Shown piece by piece: positions 8,300-16,423 of a stretch of 64,000 nt of DNA. Where the stretch lies: assembly GCA_015075165.1 (NCBI GenBank), contig JABTUY010000011.1, positions 38,825-102,824 on the forward strand, written 5' to 3'. The position numbers and the translations under genes were made by a program. Position 1 is the stretch's first letter, and the number at the start of each line of letters is the position of its first letter. The DNA is from Ideonella sp. (GTDB lineage: Bacteria > Pseudomonadota > Gammaproteobacteria > Burkholderiales > Burkholderiaceae_C). The notes beneath the pieces are model-generated. The model had not been told where the DNA came from. It did not search any database and saw nothing but the letters and a program-made list of their open reading frames with translations.

Positions 8300-8749
8300 A
8301 TGCCCGATCGACCCACATCGCACGATGCACCCGACCTGCCCGCGCTGCAGCGCCTGCTCGACCCGCTGTTCCCCGGCTTGATGGGCGTGCGCCTGGTGTC
8401 GCTCGCGGCCGATCGCGTCGTCGCCGAGCTGACGGTGCGTCCCGACCTGTGCACCACCGGCGGCATCCTGCACGGCGGCGCCGCGATGGCATTCGCCGAC
8501 ACGCTCGGAGCGATCGGCACGGTGCTGAACCTGCCTGCCGGCGCGCGCACCACCACCACCGATTCGAGCACCAAGTTCATCGCCGGCGCGAAGGCCGGCA
8601 CCGTACTCACCGGCGACAGCGTGGCGCTGCACCGCGGCCGCACGACGATGGTGTGGCAGACCTCCATCCGCACGCCAGAGGGCCGGCTGTGCGCGGTGGT
8701 GACGCAGACGCAGCTGGTATTGGGCCTGGTCGACAAGGCGGCCACATGA
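8300..8749 (+). CDS. PaaI family hotdog-fold thioesterase
   Basis: Hydrolyses acyl- or aroyl-CoA thioesters. The 149-residue hotdog domain contains 'GGILHGGAAMAFADTLGAIG' at about residues 51-70, the conserved HGG helix of the PaaI subfamily, and 'TTTDSSTKFIAGAKAGTVL' leading into the second strand set. Start and GGAGG ribosome-binding site are well placed. The substrate is not deducible from the neighbourhood. Confidence 0.92.
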   Translation: MPDRPTSHDAPDLPALQRLLDPLFPGLMGVRLVSLAADRVVAELTVRPDLCTTGGILHGGAAMAFADTLGAIGTVLNLPAGARTTTTDSSTKFIAGAKAGTVLTGDSVALHRGRTTMVWQTSIRTPEGRLCAVVTQTQLVLGLVDKAAT

Positions 8750-8806
8750 CGCTGGCCACGGCCGGAGGCCCGGCGCCGAGGCGCCCGCCACGCACCTGAG
8801 GCACCG

Positions 8807-9676
8807 ATGCACGCCTGGCCCGCACTGGCCGCAGCACGCGCGCACGACGCCGCCGCGCGCGTGCCGTTCGCGGTGATCGACGCCGCCGGCGCGGCGGTGC
8901 CGGTGGGCGCCGTCGCGCGCACCCAGCTCGGCGCGCTGCGCCGCTGGCCGCGCTGGCTCGCACCGTACGATGACGGCGTCGCGCTGGTCGCCCCACCGGC
9001 GGCACGCGCCGACGCGCTGGCGGCGATCAACGACGCGTTGCGCGCCGACGGCCTCGTCGTGGCGTGGCGCGACGAGCCGTTCCCGCTGTTCGACCTGTAC
9101 GGCCGTGCGCTGGGCGTCGCGATGGAGCGCGCCGCGACGCGCTTCTGGGGCACGCTGACGCTGGGCGCGCACTGCAACGGCTACGTCGCCGACGCGCACG
9201 GGCGGCCGGCGCAACTGTGGATCGCGCGGCGCTCGCCGACCAAGGCCACCGACCCGAACCGGCTCGACAACCTGATCGGCGGCGGCGTGCCGGTCGGGCA
9301 GTCGCCGCGCGACACCGTGCTGCGCGAGGGCTGGGAGGAAGCCGGCCTGCAGCCGGCGCAGATGCGCGCGCTGCAGCCTGGCCGCGTGCTGCGGCTGCTG
9401 CGCGACATTCCCGAAGGCCTGCAGCGCGAATGGATCCACGTCTACGACCTGGCGCTGCCGCCGGGGCTGGTGCCGCGCAACCAGGACGGCGAGGTGGCCG
9501 CGTTGCGGCTGTACGATCTGGCCGACGCGCTCGCGCTGGCCGCCGGCGCCGAGATGACGGTCGACGCTGCACTGGTGACGCTGGACTTCGCGCTGCGCCA
9601 CCGGCTGTTCGATGCGACGACCGAGGCCGCGCTGGCCGCGGCCGCCGCCGAGCTGTTCGAAGGCCGCGCGACGTAG
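8807..9676 (+). CDS. NUDIX hydrolase with N-terminal DUF4743 domain
   Basis: A 289-residue protein with an N-terminal DUF4743-type region (residues 1-110) and a C-terminal NUDIX domain, the arrangement found in thiamine-pyrophosphokinase-associated NUDIX enzymes of plants and bacteria. The NUDIX box starts at about residue 161: 'GGVPVGQSPRDTVL' followed by 'REGWEEAGL'. The first glutamate position is Gln, as is common in this subfamily, while the REx2EExG metal ligands are intact. It likely hydrolyses a nucleoside diphosphate-linked or thiamine-related compound. A GAGG site precedes the ATG. Confidence 0.88.
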   Translation: MHAWPALAAARAHDAAARVPFAVIDAAGAAVPVGAVARTQLGALRRWPRWLAPYDDGVALVAPPAARADALAAINDALRADGLVVAWRDEPFPLFDLYGRALGVAMERAATRFWGTLTLGAHCNGYVADAHGRPAQLWIARRSPTKATDPNRLDNLIGGGVPVGQSPRDTVLREGWEEAGLQPAQMRALQPGRVLRLLRDIPEGLQREWIHVYDLALPPGLVPRNQDGEVAALRLYDLADALALAAGAEMTVDAALVTLDFALRHRLFDATTEAALAAAAAELFEGRAT

Positions 9677-9894
9677 GCCGACGGCGTCTGGGCCGCCCAG
9701 GTCGTCCGGGCCGCAACACGATTCGCTCGCGGCGAACCGCACCCGTCTTTCATCGGGCGATGCATGTTCAGCGGTCATTCAGCGGGTTAGACCCAGTGGC
9801 AACGCGGCCGCCGGCCCCGGATAGTTGCCCGCGACCGCTGTGCGCACCGCCCGGTACCGGCGGCGCGGCGCGTGTCCACCACCTGGAGACCTGC

Positions 9895-11013
9895 ATGAGC
9901 AACACCCCGAAGACCCCCGCCCCGCGCCGTCGCTTCCTGAAGAATGCCGCTGCCGGCGCCGCCACGGCCGGCGCGCTGGCCGCACCGTCGGTGTCGCAGG
10001 CACAGACCACGAGCCTGCGCTTCCAGTCGACCTGGCCGGCGAAGGACATCTTCCACGAGTACGCCAACGACTTCGCCAAGAAGGTCAACGACATGGCCGG
10101 CGGCCGGCTGAAGATCGAGGTGCTGCCCGCCGGCGCCGTGGTGCCGGCGTTCCAGCTGCTCGAGGCGGTGAACAAGGGCACGCTCGACGGCGGCCACGGC
10201 GTGGTGGCCTACCACTACGGCAAGAACCCGGCACTCGCGCTGTGGGGCTCGGGCCCGGCGTTCGGCATGGACCCGAACATGGTGCTGGCGTGGCACTACT
10301 ACGGCGGCGGCAAGGCGCTGCTGGAGGAGATCTACAAAGACCTGCACATGGACGTGGTGTCGTACCTCTATGGGCCGATGCCGACGCAGCCGCTGGGCTG
10401 GTTCAAGAAGCCGGTGGCACGCGCCGAGGACCTCAAGGGCCTGAAGTTCCGCACCGTCGGCCTCGCAGTCGACGTGTTCGCCGACATGGGTGCGGCGGTC
10501 AACCCGTTGCCCGGCGGCGAGATCGTGCCGGCGCTCGACCGCGGCCTGATCGACGCGGCGGAGTTCAACAACGCGTCGTCCGACCGCGTGCTCGGCTTCG
10601 CCGACGTGGCCAAGAACTGCATGCTGCAGAGCTTCCACCAGAGCGGCGAGCAGTTCGAGATCCTGTTCAACAAGGCCAAGTTCAACGCGCTGGCCCCCGA
10701 CCTGAAGGCGATCATCGACTACGCGGTGCAGGCGGCGTCGGCCGACATGAGCTGGAAGGCGATCGACCGCAACACGAAAGACTACGCCGAGCTGAAGAAG
10801 GCCGGCGTCAACTTCTACAAGACGCCCGACGCGATCCTGCGCGCGCAGCTGGCGTCGTGGGACAAGGTCACCACGAAGAAGTCGGGCGAGAACGCCAGCT
10901 TCAAGAAGGTGCTCGATTCGCAGCGCGCCTACGCACGCACCGCCGGCGGCTGGCAGAACGACTACATGGTCGACTTCAAGATGGCCTACAACCACTACTT
11001 CGGGAAGAAGTAA
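9895..11013 (+). CDS. TRAP transporter substrate-binding protein (DctP family)
   Basis: Periplasmic receptor of a TRAP transporter, presenting an organic acid to the DctQM permease. The 372 residues start with a twin-arginine-type signal ('RRRFLKNAA' at 11-19, hydrophobic stretch to about 35, 'SQA' cleavage). The mature part has DctP features such as 'LRFQSTWPAKDIFHEYANDF' and 'PLGWFKKPVARAEDLKGLKF' around 155-175. Members of this branch bind 2-oxo or other monocarboxylates, often with calcium; the ligand is not decidable here. A GGAG site precedes the ATG. It heads a three-gene operon with both permease subunits. Confidence 0.95.
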   Translation: MSNTPKTPAPRRRFLKNAAAGAATAGALAAPSVSQAQTTSLRFQSTWPAKDIFHEYANDFAKKVNDMAGGRLKIEVLPAGAVVPAFQLLEAVNKGTLDGGHGVVAYHYGKNPALALWGSGPAFGMDPNMVLAWHYYGGGKALLEEIYKDLHMDVVSYLYGPMPTQPLGWFKKPVARAEDLKGLKFRTVGLAVDVFADMGAAVNPLPGGEIVPALDRGLIDAAEFNNASSDRVLGFADVAKNCMLQSFHQSGEQFEILFNKAKFNALAPDLKAIIDYAVQAASADMSWKAIDRNTKDYAELKKAGVNFYKTPDAILRAQLASWDKVTTKKSGENASFKKVLDSQRAYARTAGGWQNDYMVDFKMAYNHYFGKK

Positions 11014-11073
11014 CCCGCCGCCTCATCCACCACTGCAGCGGGGCGCCTCGTGCGCCCCGCTTGCCGTTCGCCG

Positions 11074-11703
11074 ATGCAACGAATCCTGCTCTCGGTCGAC
11101 CGCGCGTCGACCTGGCTCGGCCAGACCTTCGCCTGGTCGATCATCCTGCTGACGCTCGGGATCACCTGGGAGGTGTTCTCGCGCTATGTGCTGAACAAGC
11201 CGCACGGCTGGGCGCTCGACGCGCAGATCATGCTGTACGGCATTCTGTTCATGATGGCCGGCGCCTACACGCTGAGCAAGAACGGCCATGTGCGCGGCGA
11301 TGTGCTGTACGGCTTCTTCCGCCCGCGCGCGCAAGCCGGCATCGACCTGGCGCTGTACATCGTGTTCTTCCTGCCCGGCGTGGTGGCGCTGACCTGGGCC
11401 GGCTGGACGTACTTCAACGAATCGCTCGCGATCCACGAGCAGACCTTCAACGCCGATCCGCTGCCGGTCTACCCGTTCAAGTTCTTCATTCCGCTGGCCG
11501 GCGCGATCCTGCTGCTGCAGGGCATCGTCGAGATCGTGCGCTGCGTGCTGTGCCTGCGCGACGGGCAGTGGCCTTCGCGCGAGCACGACGTGGAGGAGGT
11601 CGACGTCGAGAAACTCAAGGAGATGGTGCACGTGAAGGATGCCGACATCGCCGCGCTCGACCCATCGGTGATTCCCCCCGCGCAGCGGCAGGGGGGCGCC
11701 TGA
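11074..11703 (+). CDS. TRAP transporter small permease (DctQ family)
   Basis: The small four-helix membrane subunit of the TRAP transporter. The 209 residues show four hydrophobic helices, roughly at 20-40, 55-75, 95-120 and 140-165, and a hydrophilic C-terminal tail of about 45 residues. 'GITWEVFSRYVLNKPHGWA' is a typical DctQ segment after helix 1. The ATG at 11074 is preferred over an in-frame start 8 codons upstream. Its stop overlaps the large permease start by one base (TGATG). Confidence 0.93.
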   Translation: MQRILLSVDRASTWLGQTFAWSIILLTLGITWEVFSRYVLNKPHGWALDAQIMLYGILFMMAGAYTLSKNGHVRGDVLYGFFRPRAQAGIDLALYIVFFLPGVVALTWAGWTYFNESLAIHEQTFNADPLPVYPFKFFIPLAGAILLLQGIVEIVRCVLCLRDGQWPSREHDVEEVDVEKLKEMVHVKDADIAALDPSVIPPAQRQGGA

Positions 11704-13943
11704 TGCGCCGCGAGCTGTGGTTCGGCTTCACGCTGATGGCGCTGATCGTCGCCGGCACGGCGGTGATGCTGCTCACCGCCCACCCGCTCGAGCGCGGCCA
11801 CCTCGGGCTGATGATGCTGGCGCTGGTGGTGGTGGCGATCATGCTCGGCTTCCCCACCGCGTTCACGCTGATGGGCATGGGCATGCTGTTCACCTGGCTG
11901 GCCTACAACCGCGATGTCAACCTGACGCTGACGCTGATGGTGCAGAAGGCATTCGGTGTGATGAGCAGCGACGTGCTGATCTCGATCCCGCTGTTCGTCT
12001 TCATGGGCTACCTGGTCGAGCGCGCCAACCTGATCGACAAGCTGTTTCGCTCGCTGCACCTGGCGCTGGCGCGCGTGCCAGGCTCGCTCGCGGTGGCCAC
12101 GCTGGTCACCTGCGCGGTGTTCGCCACCGCCACCGGCATCGTCGGCGCAGTGGTCACGCTGATGGGCCTGCTCGCGCTGCCGCAGATGCTGAAGGCCGGT
12201 TACGACACCAAGATCTCGGCCGGATCGATCACCGCCGGCGGCTGCCTCGGCATCCTGATTCCGCCGAGCGTGCTGCTGATCGTCTACGGCGCCACCGCCG
12301 GCGTCTCGGTGGTGCAGCTCTATGCCGGCGCGTTCTTCCCGGGCCTGATGCTGGCCGGGCTGTACGTGGTGTACGTGATCATCCTGGCCAAGATCAAACC
12401 ATCGCTGGCACCACCGCTCACCGCCGAGCAGCGCTTCGTGCCGCTGCCCGGCCCGCTGCAGCGGCTGGCCGACACCGTGTCGACGCGCGCGCTGCCCGCG
12501 CTGGTGCGCGCCGCGCGCGGCCACCCCGACGTGCCGCGCGGCTATGCGTGGCGCCAGCTCGGTGTGGCGCTGCTGCCGGCGCTGTTCGTGGCGGGCGTCG
12601 CCGCGCTCGCGTTCGACAGCAGCAGCGCGCCGGCAGCGAACGCGCCGCGGGCCTCTACCTCGAGCGGCGTGGACCTGCCGCCGGGCGCAACGTCCGATGC
12701 GGCGGGCCGCAGCGGCGGCCTGAGCGAGCCGCCCGGCACCGGCGAGCGGGAGCCACCCGGCGCGAGGGGTGGCGTGCAAGAACCGCCGGGCGCCGGCGTG
12801 CAGGAACCACCCGGTGCGGGCCTGCAGGACCCCCCCGGCGCCGGCGGCGGCCTGCGCGAGCCGCCGGGCGCGGGCGGCGTGCAGGAGCCGCCGGGCGCCG
12901 CCGCGGCGGTGCAAGAGCCGCCCGGCGCGGGCGGTGGTGTGCGCGAACCGCCCGGCGCATCGCCCGGTGTCGCGACCGCCGCACCGGTCGCGAGCAGCGG
13001 GCCATCGACCGGCTACTGGATCGGCGTCGGCGTGGCAGTGCTGTTGCTCGCGGGCTTCTACGCGCTGCTGAGCTTGCAGCGCCTCGAAGTGTTCAAGATG
13101 CTGCTCACCAGCTTCTTCCCGCTGGTGGTGCTGATCCTCGCGGTGCTGGGTTCGATCGTGTTCGGCCTGGCCACGCCGACCGAGGCCGCTGCGGTGGGTG
13201 CATTCGGCGGCTACGTGTTGGCCTGCGTCTACGCGCTGATCGGGCGCCGGCGCGGGGCGATGCGCAATACGATGCTGCTGTGGGGCCTGCTGTGGCTGCC
13301 GGCGTTCATTGCCGTGACCTGGTTCCTGCTGCACCACAACGGCACGGTCGACCGTGCGGTGCTGCCGCTGGTGGGCATCGCCGCTGCGGTGGGCGTCGGC
13401 GTGTGGAGCCTGCTGGCCTACCGCCAGGCCGGCCTGAGCGGCGAGGTGCGCGAGTCGGTGTTCCTCACCGCGAAGACCAGCGCGATGGTGTGCTGGCTGT
13501 TCGTCGGTTCGGCGATCTTCTCGGCGGCGTTCGCGCTGCTCGGCGGGCAGGAACTGGTCGAGCGCTGGGTGCTCGGCATGAACCTCACCAAGACGCAGTT
13601 CCTGGTGTTGTCGCAGGTGATCATCTTCACCCTCGGTTGGCCGCTGGAGTGGACCGAGATCATCGTGATCTTCATGCCGATCTTCATTCCGCTGCTCGAC
13701 AATTTCGGTGTCGACCCGCTGTTCTTCGGCCTGCTGGTGGCGCTGAACCTGCAGACCGCGTTCCTCAGTCCGCCGGTGGCGATGAGCGCGTTCTACCTCA
13801 AGGGCGTGAGCCCGCCGCACGTCACGCTGAACCAAATCTTCGCCGGCATGCTGCCGTTCATGGGCATCCAGATCCTGGCCATCGTGCTGCTGTACCTGTG
13901 GCCGCAGATCGGGTTGTGGCTGCCGACGGTGCTGTACAAGTAG
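11703..13943 (+). CDS. TRAP transporter large permease (DctM family) with proline-rich insert
   Basis: The catalytic permease of the TRAP system, moving substrate with Na+ or H+ across the inner membrane. At 746 residues it is far longer than ordinary DctM proteins (about 430). Residues 1-260 and 435-746 hold the normal halves, including 'GAVVTLMGLLALPQMLKAGY', 'GILIPPSVLLIVYG', 'LATPTEAAAVGAFGGYV' and 'TAFLSPPVAMSAFYLKG'. Between them an extra region has two more hydrophobic helices (about 280-300 and 437-455) enclosing the low-complexity EPPGA repeat. The reading frame is continuous and codon use does not change. Confidence 0.93.
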   Translation: MRRELWFGFTLMALIVAGTAVMLLTAHPLERGHLGLMMLALVVVAIMLGFPTAFTLMGMGMLFTWLAYNRDVNLTLTLMVQKAFGVMSSDVLISIPLFVFMGYLVERANLIDKLFRSLHLALARVPGSLAVATLVTCAVFATATGIVGAVVTLMGLLALPQMLKAGYDTKISAGSITAGGCLGILIPPSVLLIVYGATAGVSVVQLYAGAFFPGLMLAGLYVVYVIILAKIKPSLAPPLTAEQRFVPLPGPLQRLADTVSTRALPALVRAARGHPDVPRGYAWRQLGVALLPALFVAGVAALAFDSSSAPAANAPRASTSSGVDLPPGATSDAAGRSGGLSEPPGTGEREPPGARGGVQEPPGAGVQEPPGAGLQDPPGAGGGLREPPGAGGVQEPPGAAAAVQEPPGAGGGVREPPGASPGVATAAPVASSGPSTGYWIGVGVAVLLLAGFYALLSLQRLEVFKMLLTSFFPLVVLILAVLGSIVFGLATPTEAAAVGAFGGYVLACVYALIGRRRGAMRNTMLLWGLLWLPAFIAVTWFLLHHNGTVDRAVLPLVGIAAAVGVGVWSLLAYRQAGLSGEVRESVFLTAKTSAMVCWLFVGSAIFSAAFALLGGQELVERWVLGMNLTKTQFLVLSQVIIFTLGWPLEWTEIIVIFMPIFIPLLDNFGVDPLFFGLLVALNLQTAFLSPPVAMSAFYLKGVSPPHVTLNQIFAGMLPFMGIQILAIVLLYLWPQIGLWLPTVLYK
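12727..12961 (+). repeat. EPPGA-type pentapeptide repeat inside the DctM gene
   Basis: Nine copies of (E/D)PPG followed by A or T, spaced by short Gly/Val/Gln/Arg linkers, occupy about residues 341-419 of the large permease. Copies differ at the DNA level, with mixed codons, so the array is not a fresh duplication. It lies between two predicted membrane helices and would form an extended proline/glycine-rich loop. Confidence 0.85.
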
Positions 13944-13970
13944 CGCGGTTCAACTCGCCTCGATCGCGCA

Positions 13971-16217
13971 TCAATCGGGCAGCCGATAGCGCGTGCTCGG
14001 ACCTTTGCCTGTCTGGCGCAACAGCCCGCGCTCGGTCAGCAGGGCCAGATGCTTCGACGCGGTGGCCGGGCTCACCGCACACAGGCCGGCGTAGGTGCTC
14101 TTGTTGATCGAGCCGTCGCGCAGCAGGAACATCAGCACCGCGCCGCGCGGCTCGGCGTCGAGCAGGTCGCCGCCGCGCTGCGCCCAAGCCTCGGCCAGCT
14201 GCTGCTCACGCGAACGCTGGCTGTCGTAAGTGCGGCGCAACCGGTCGAATGCCGGCGCCAGGCTGCGGTCGAGCCCATGCCGGCGCGCCAGCTCGAGCGC
14301 AGCCTCGCGCTCCTTGGCCGCGATCACCAGGTAGGTGTTGGCGATCTCCAGCCGCGCGCGCACATGGGCCTCGACCGCCACCGGCACCGCCAGCACCGCA
14401 CGGTGCCGCGCGATGTCGGCCATCTCCTCGAAGTGCACCGCCGATTCCTCGGGCAGCAGCCGGTCGGTGGCCTGCGTGGCCTGCGCACCGAGCACGTCGG
14501 CCTTCAGGTTGCGCGTGGCCTCGATCAGCATCGGGCTGCTCTCCGACGCGCGCGCGCGCATCGACGCGGCGGCATGGCTGTCGCCCAGGCGTTCGTCCTC
14601 GGGGTCGGCGCTGAGCTGGAAGCGCTTGTAGTAGGCCTCGGCGAGGTTGAAGTGCGCGCGGTTGACGTGCAGCTTCAGGTCGGCGCCCAGGCTCTCGTCG
14701 AGTGCGGCGCGGTACTGCTCGATCGCGCGGTCGTACTGGCCGAGCCAGAAGTGCGTGGCGCCGAGGTTGAGCCGCGCGCTGGCGCGCATCTCGGGCCCGA
14801 TCTCGATGCGCGTGCCGAGCGCGAGCACGCGCTCGCCGTAGTCGAGCGCGCGCTCGAAGTCCTTCGCCTCGCCGTAGATCAGGCTCAGGTTGGCATAGGT
14901 CTTCAGCACCGAGTGCAGGTCGCCGGCGCGCTCGAACAGCGCCAGCGCGCGGTGCTTGTGCGCGATGGCCTGCGGCAGCTCGCCGGCGCGCCGCCGGTAC
15001 TCACCCCAGGCCTGCTCGAGCATGCCGGCGGTGTCGTCCGGCACGCCGGCGCGTGCGCGCAGCGACTCGGCCTGCTCGAGCACGGTCTTCGAGCGCGGGT
15101 CGTTGCGCAGCACGTAGAGCCACGCCAGCCGCACCAGCGTCACCAGGTAGTGGCGTGCCGCCTCGTCGGCCGGCGCCGCACCGTCGCGCAGGAACGCGGC
15201 GCTCTCCTCGTAGCAGGCGAACGCGCGATCGGCGTCGCGCGCCTCGTGGAACTTGCCCATCGCACCGTAGACGATGCCCAGCAGCAGCCGGTCGTTGCGC
15301 GGCGCGGCGACGCGCAGCGCCGCCTCGTAGGCCTGCAGTTCGCGCTCGGGCGCATCGCGCTGTCTGTGCAGCGCGGCACGCGCCAGTTGCAGCTCGAACG
15401 CGGCGCGCGCGTCGAGCTCGCGCGCGGCCAGGCGCTCGATCAGCGCATCGGTTTCGGCCGCGCGCGCCAGCTGCGCGACATGGCGCGTCAGCAGCGCGAG
15501 ACAGGCGCGCGCGTCGCCGGCTTGCAAGCCGTGCCACAGCGCCGCCAGCGGGTCGCCGCGCTCGCGCAGCGCCGCCGCCTGAGTCGCATGCCAGGCCGTC
15601 TGCGCCGCCGGTGCGTCGAGGCCGAGGAGCCGGACCGCCGCATCGCCCGCGGTGCGCCGCAGCGACAGCAGGCGCACCGGGCTCGCCGGCGCTTCGATCA
15701 GCAGTGCGGCGATCGACTGCTTGGCGCGTTCGAGATAGCGGTAGAACGTGCTCGGTCCCACGCCCCACAGGCCGCACAGGTTGTCCACCGGCGCTTCGTC
15801 GGGCCGCCGGCGGTAGTGGTCGCGGTAGTCGGGCACCGACACGAAGCCGCCATAGCCCAGCACCGCGAGGACCGGGCGCCAGCCGGTCTTGTGCAGCCAG
15901 GCCTCGCGCGCGATCGTGGCGTGCAGCGGCTCGCGATCGGGCCGCAGCTGGGCCACCGCCCAATGCAGCAGCACCACGCTGGCACGCGACAGCGCCTGCT
16001 CGCCGGCGAAAGCATCACCGGCCGAGCCGAACAGCGCACTGCGGACACGGCGCAGCAGCCAGCGCGTGAGCCGCGGTCGGCGCTGCACCAGCTCGTCGAA
16101 CGTACCGGCGCGGTGCGCGGCCAGTGCCGCTTCGATCGCGGCCTCGTACAGACGCAGCGTGCCGGCCGCGCCGAACGGCGACCCCGCTGGCACCAGCAGA
16201 TCGATCGAATGACCCAC
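13971..16217 (-). CDS. TPR-repeat protein with C-terminal winged-helix domain (regulator)
   Basis: A predicted cytoplasmic regulator of about 748 residues. The N-terminal third contains a helical region with an HTH-like segment 'LWGVGPSTFYRYLERAKQ'. The middle is a run of TPR-like helices (for example 'ASARLNLGATHFWLGQYDRA', 'YANLSLIYGEAKDFERALDY'). The last 60 residues form a winged helix ('INKSTYAGLCAVSPATASKH', 'LLTERGLLRQTGKG'). The GTG at 16217 is proposed because coding-like sequence begins there; the next in-frame start (16403) would run through the promoter region shared with the divergent protease gene. That divergence suggests it controls the protease gene. No named family is recognised. 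Confidence 0.75.
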   Translation of the reverse strand: MGHSIDLLVPAGSPFGAAGTLRLYEAAIEAALAAHRAGTFDELVQRRPRLTRWLLRRVRSALFGSAGDAFAGEQALSRASVVLLHWAVAQLRPDREPLHATIAREAWLHKTGWRPVLAVLGYGGFVSVPDYRDHYRRRPDEAPVDNLCGLWGVGPSTFYRYLERAKQSIAALLIEAPASPVRLLSLRRTAGDAAVRLLGLDAPAAQTAWHATQAAALRERGDPLAALWHGLQAGDARACLALLTRHVAQLARAAETDALIERLAARELDARAAFELQLARAALHRQRDAPERELQAYEAALRVAAPRNDRLLLGIVYGAMGKFHEARDADRAFACYEESAAFLRDGAAPADEAARHYLVTLVRLAWLYVLRNDPRSKTVLEQAESLRARAGVPDDTAGMLEQAWGEYRRRAGELPQAIAHKHRALALFERAGDLHSVLKTYANLSLIYGEAKDFERALDYGERVLALGTRIEIGPEMRASARLNLGATHFWLGQYDRAIEQYRAALDESLGADLKLHVNRAHFNLAEAYYKRFQLSADPEDERLGDSHAAASMRARASESSPMLIEATRNLKADVLGAQATQATDRLLPEESAVHFEEMADIARHRAVLAVPVAVEAHVRARLEIANTYLVIAAKEREAALELARRHGLDRSLAPAFDRLRRTYDSQRSREQQLAEAWAQRGGDLLDAEPRGAVLMFLLRDGSINKSTYAGLCAVSPATASKHLALLTERGLLRQTGKGPSTRYRLPD

Positions 16218-16423
16218 GCTCGCAGCGCGCTCCCAACGGCAAATCAGTGTCTGGGCGCGTCGATCGCCGGCGCGCCCTAGGGCGAACGCCCTGCGTCGGC
16301 CACCCCCAACTCGAAACACGGGCCGCGCAGGACAGCTTGCATACTCGCACGGCTGCCCTGCGATCGGCCGCCCCCTTTGGTAGGAATGGCGGGCGGCCGC
16401 CACACCTGCCGAGGAGCCCGCCG

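Noticed and set aside
11469..13835. Long antisense frame across the TRAP permease genes
   Set aside because: Gln/His/Arg-rich low-complexity product, explained by the wobble pattern of the sense genes.
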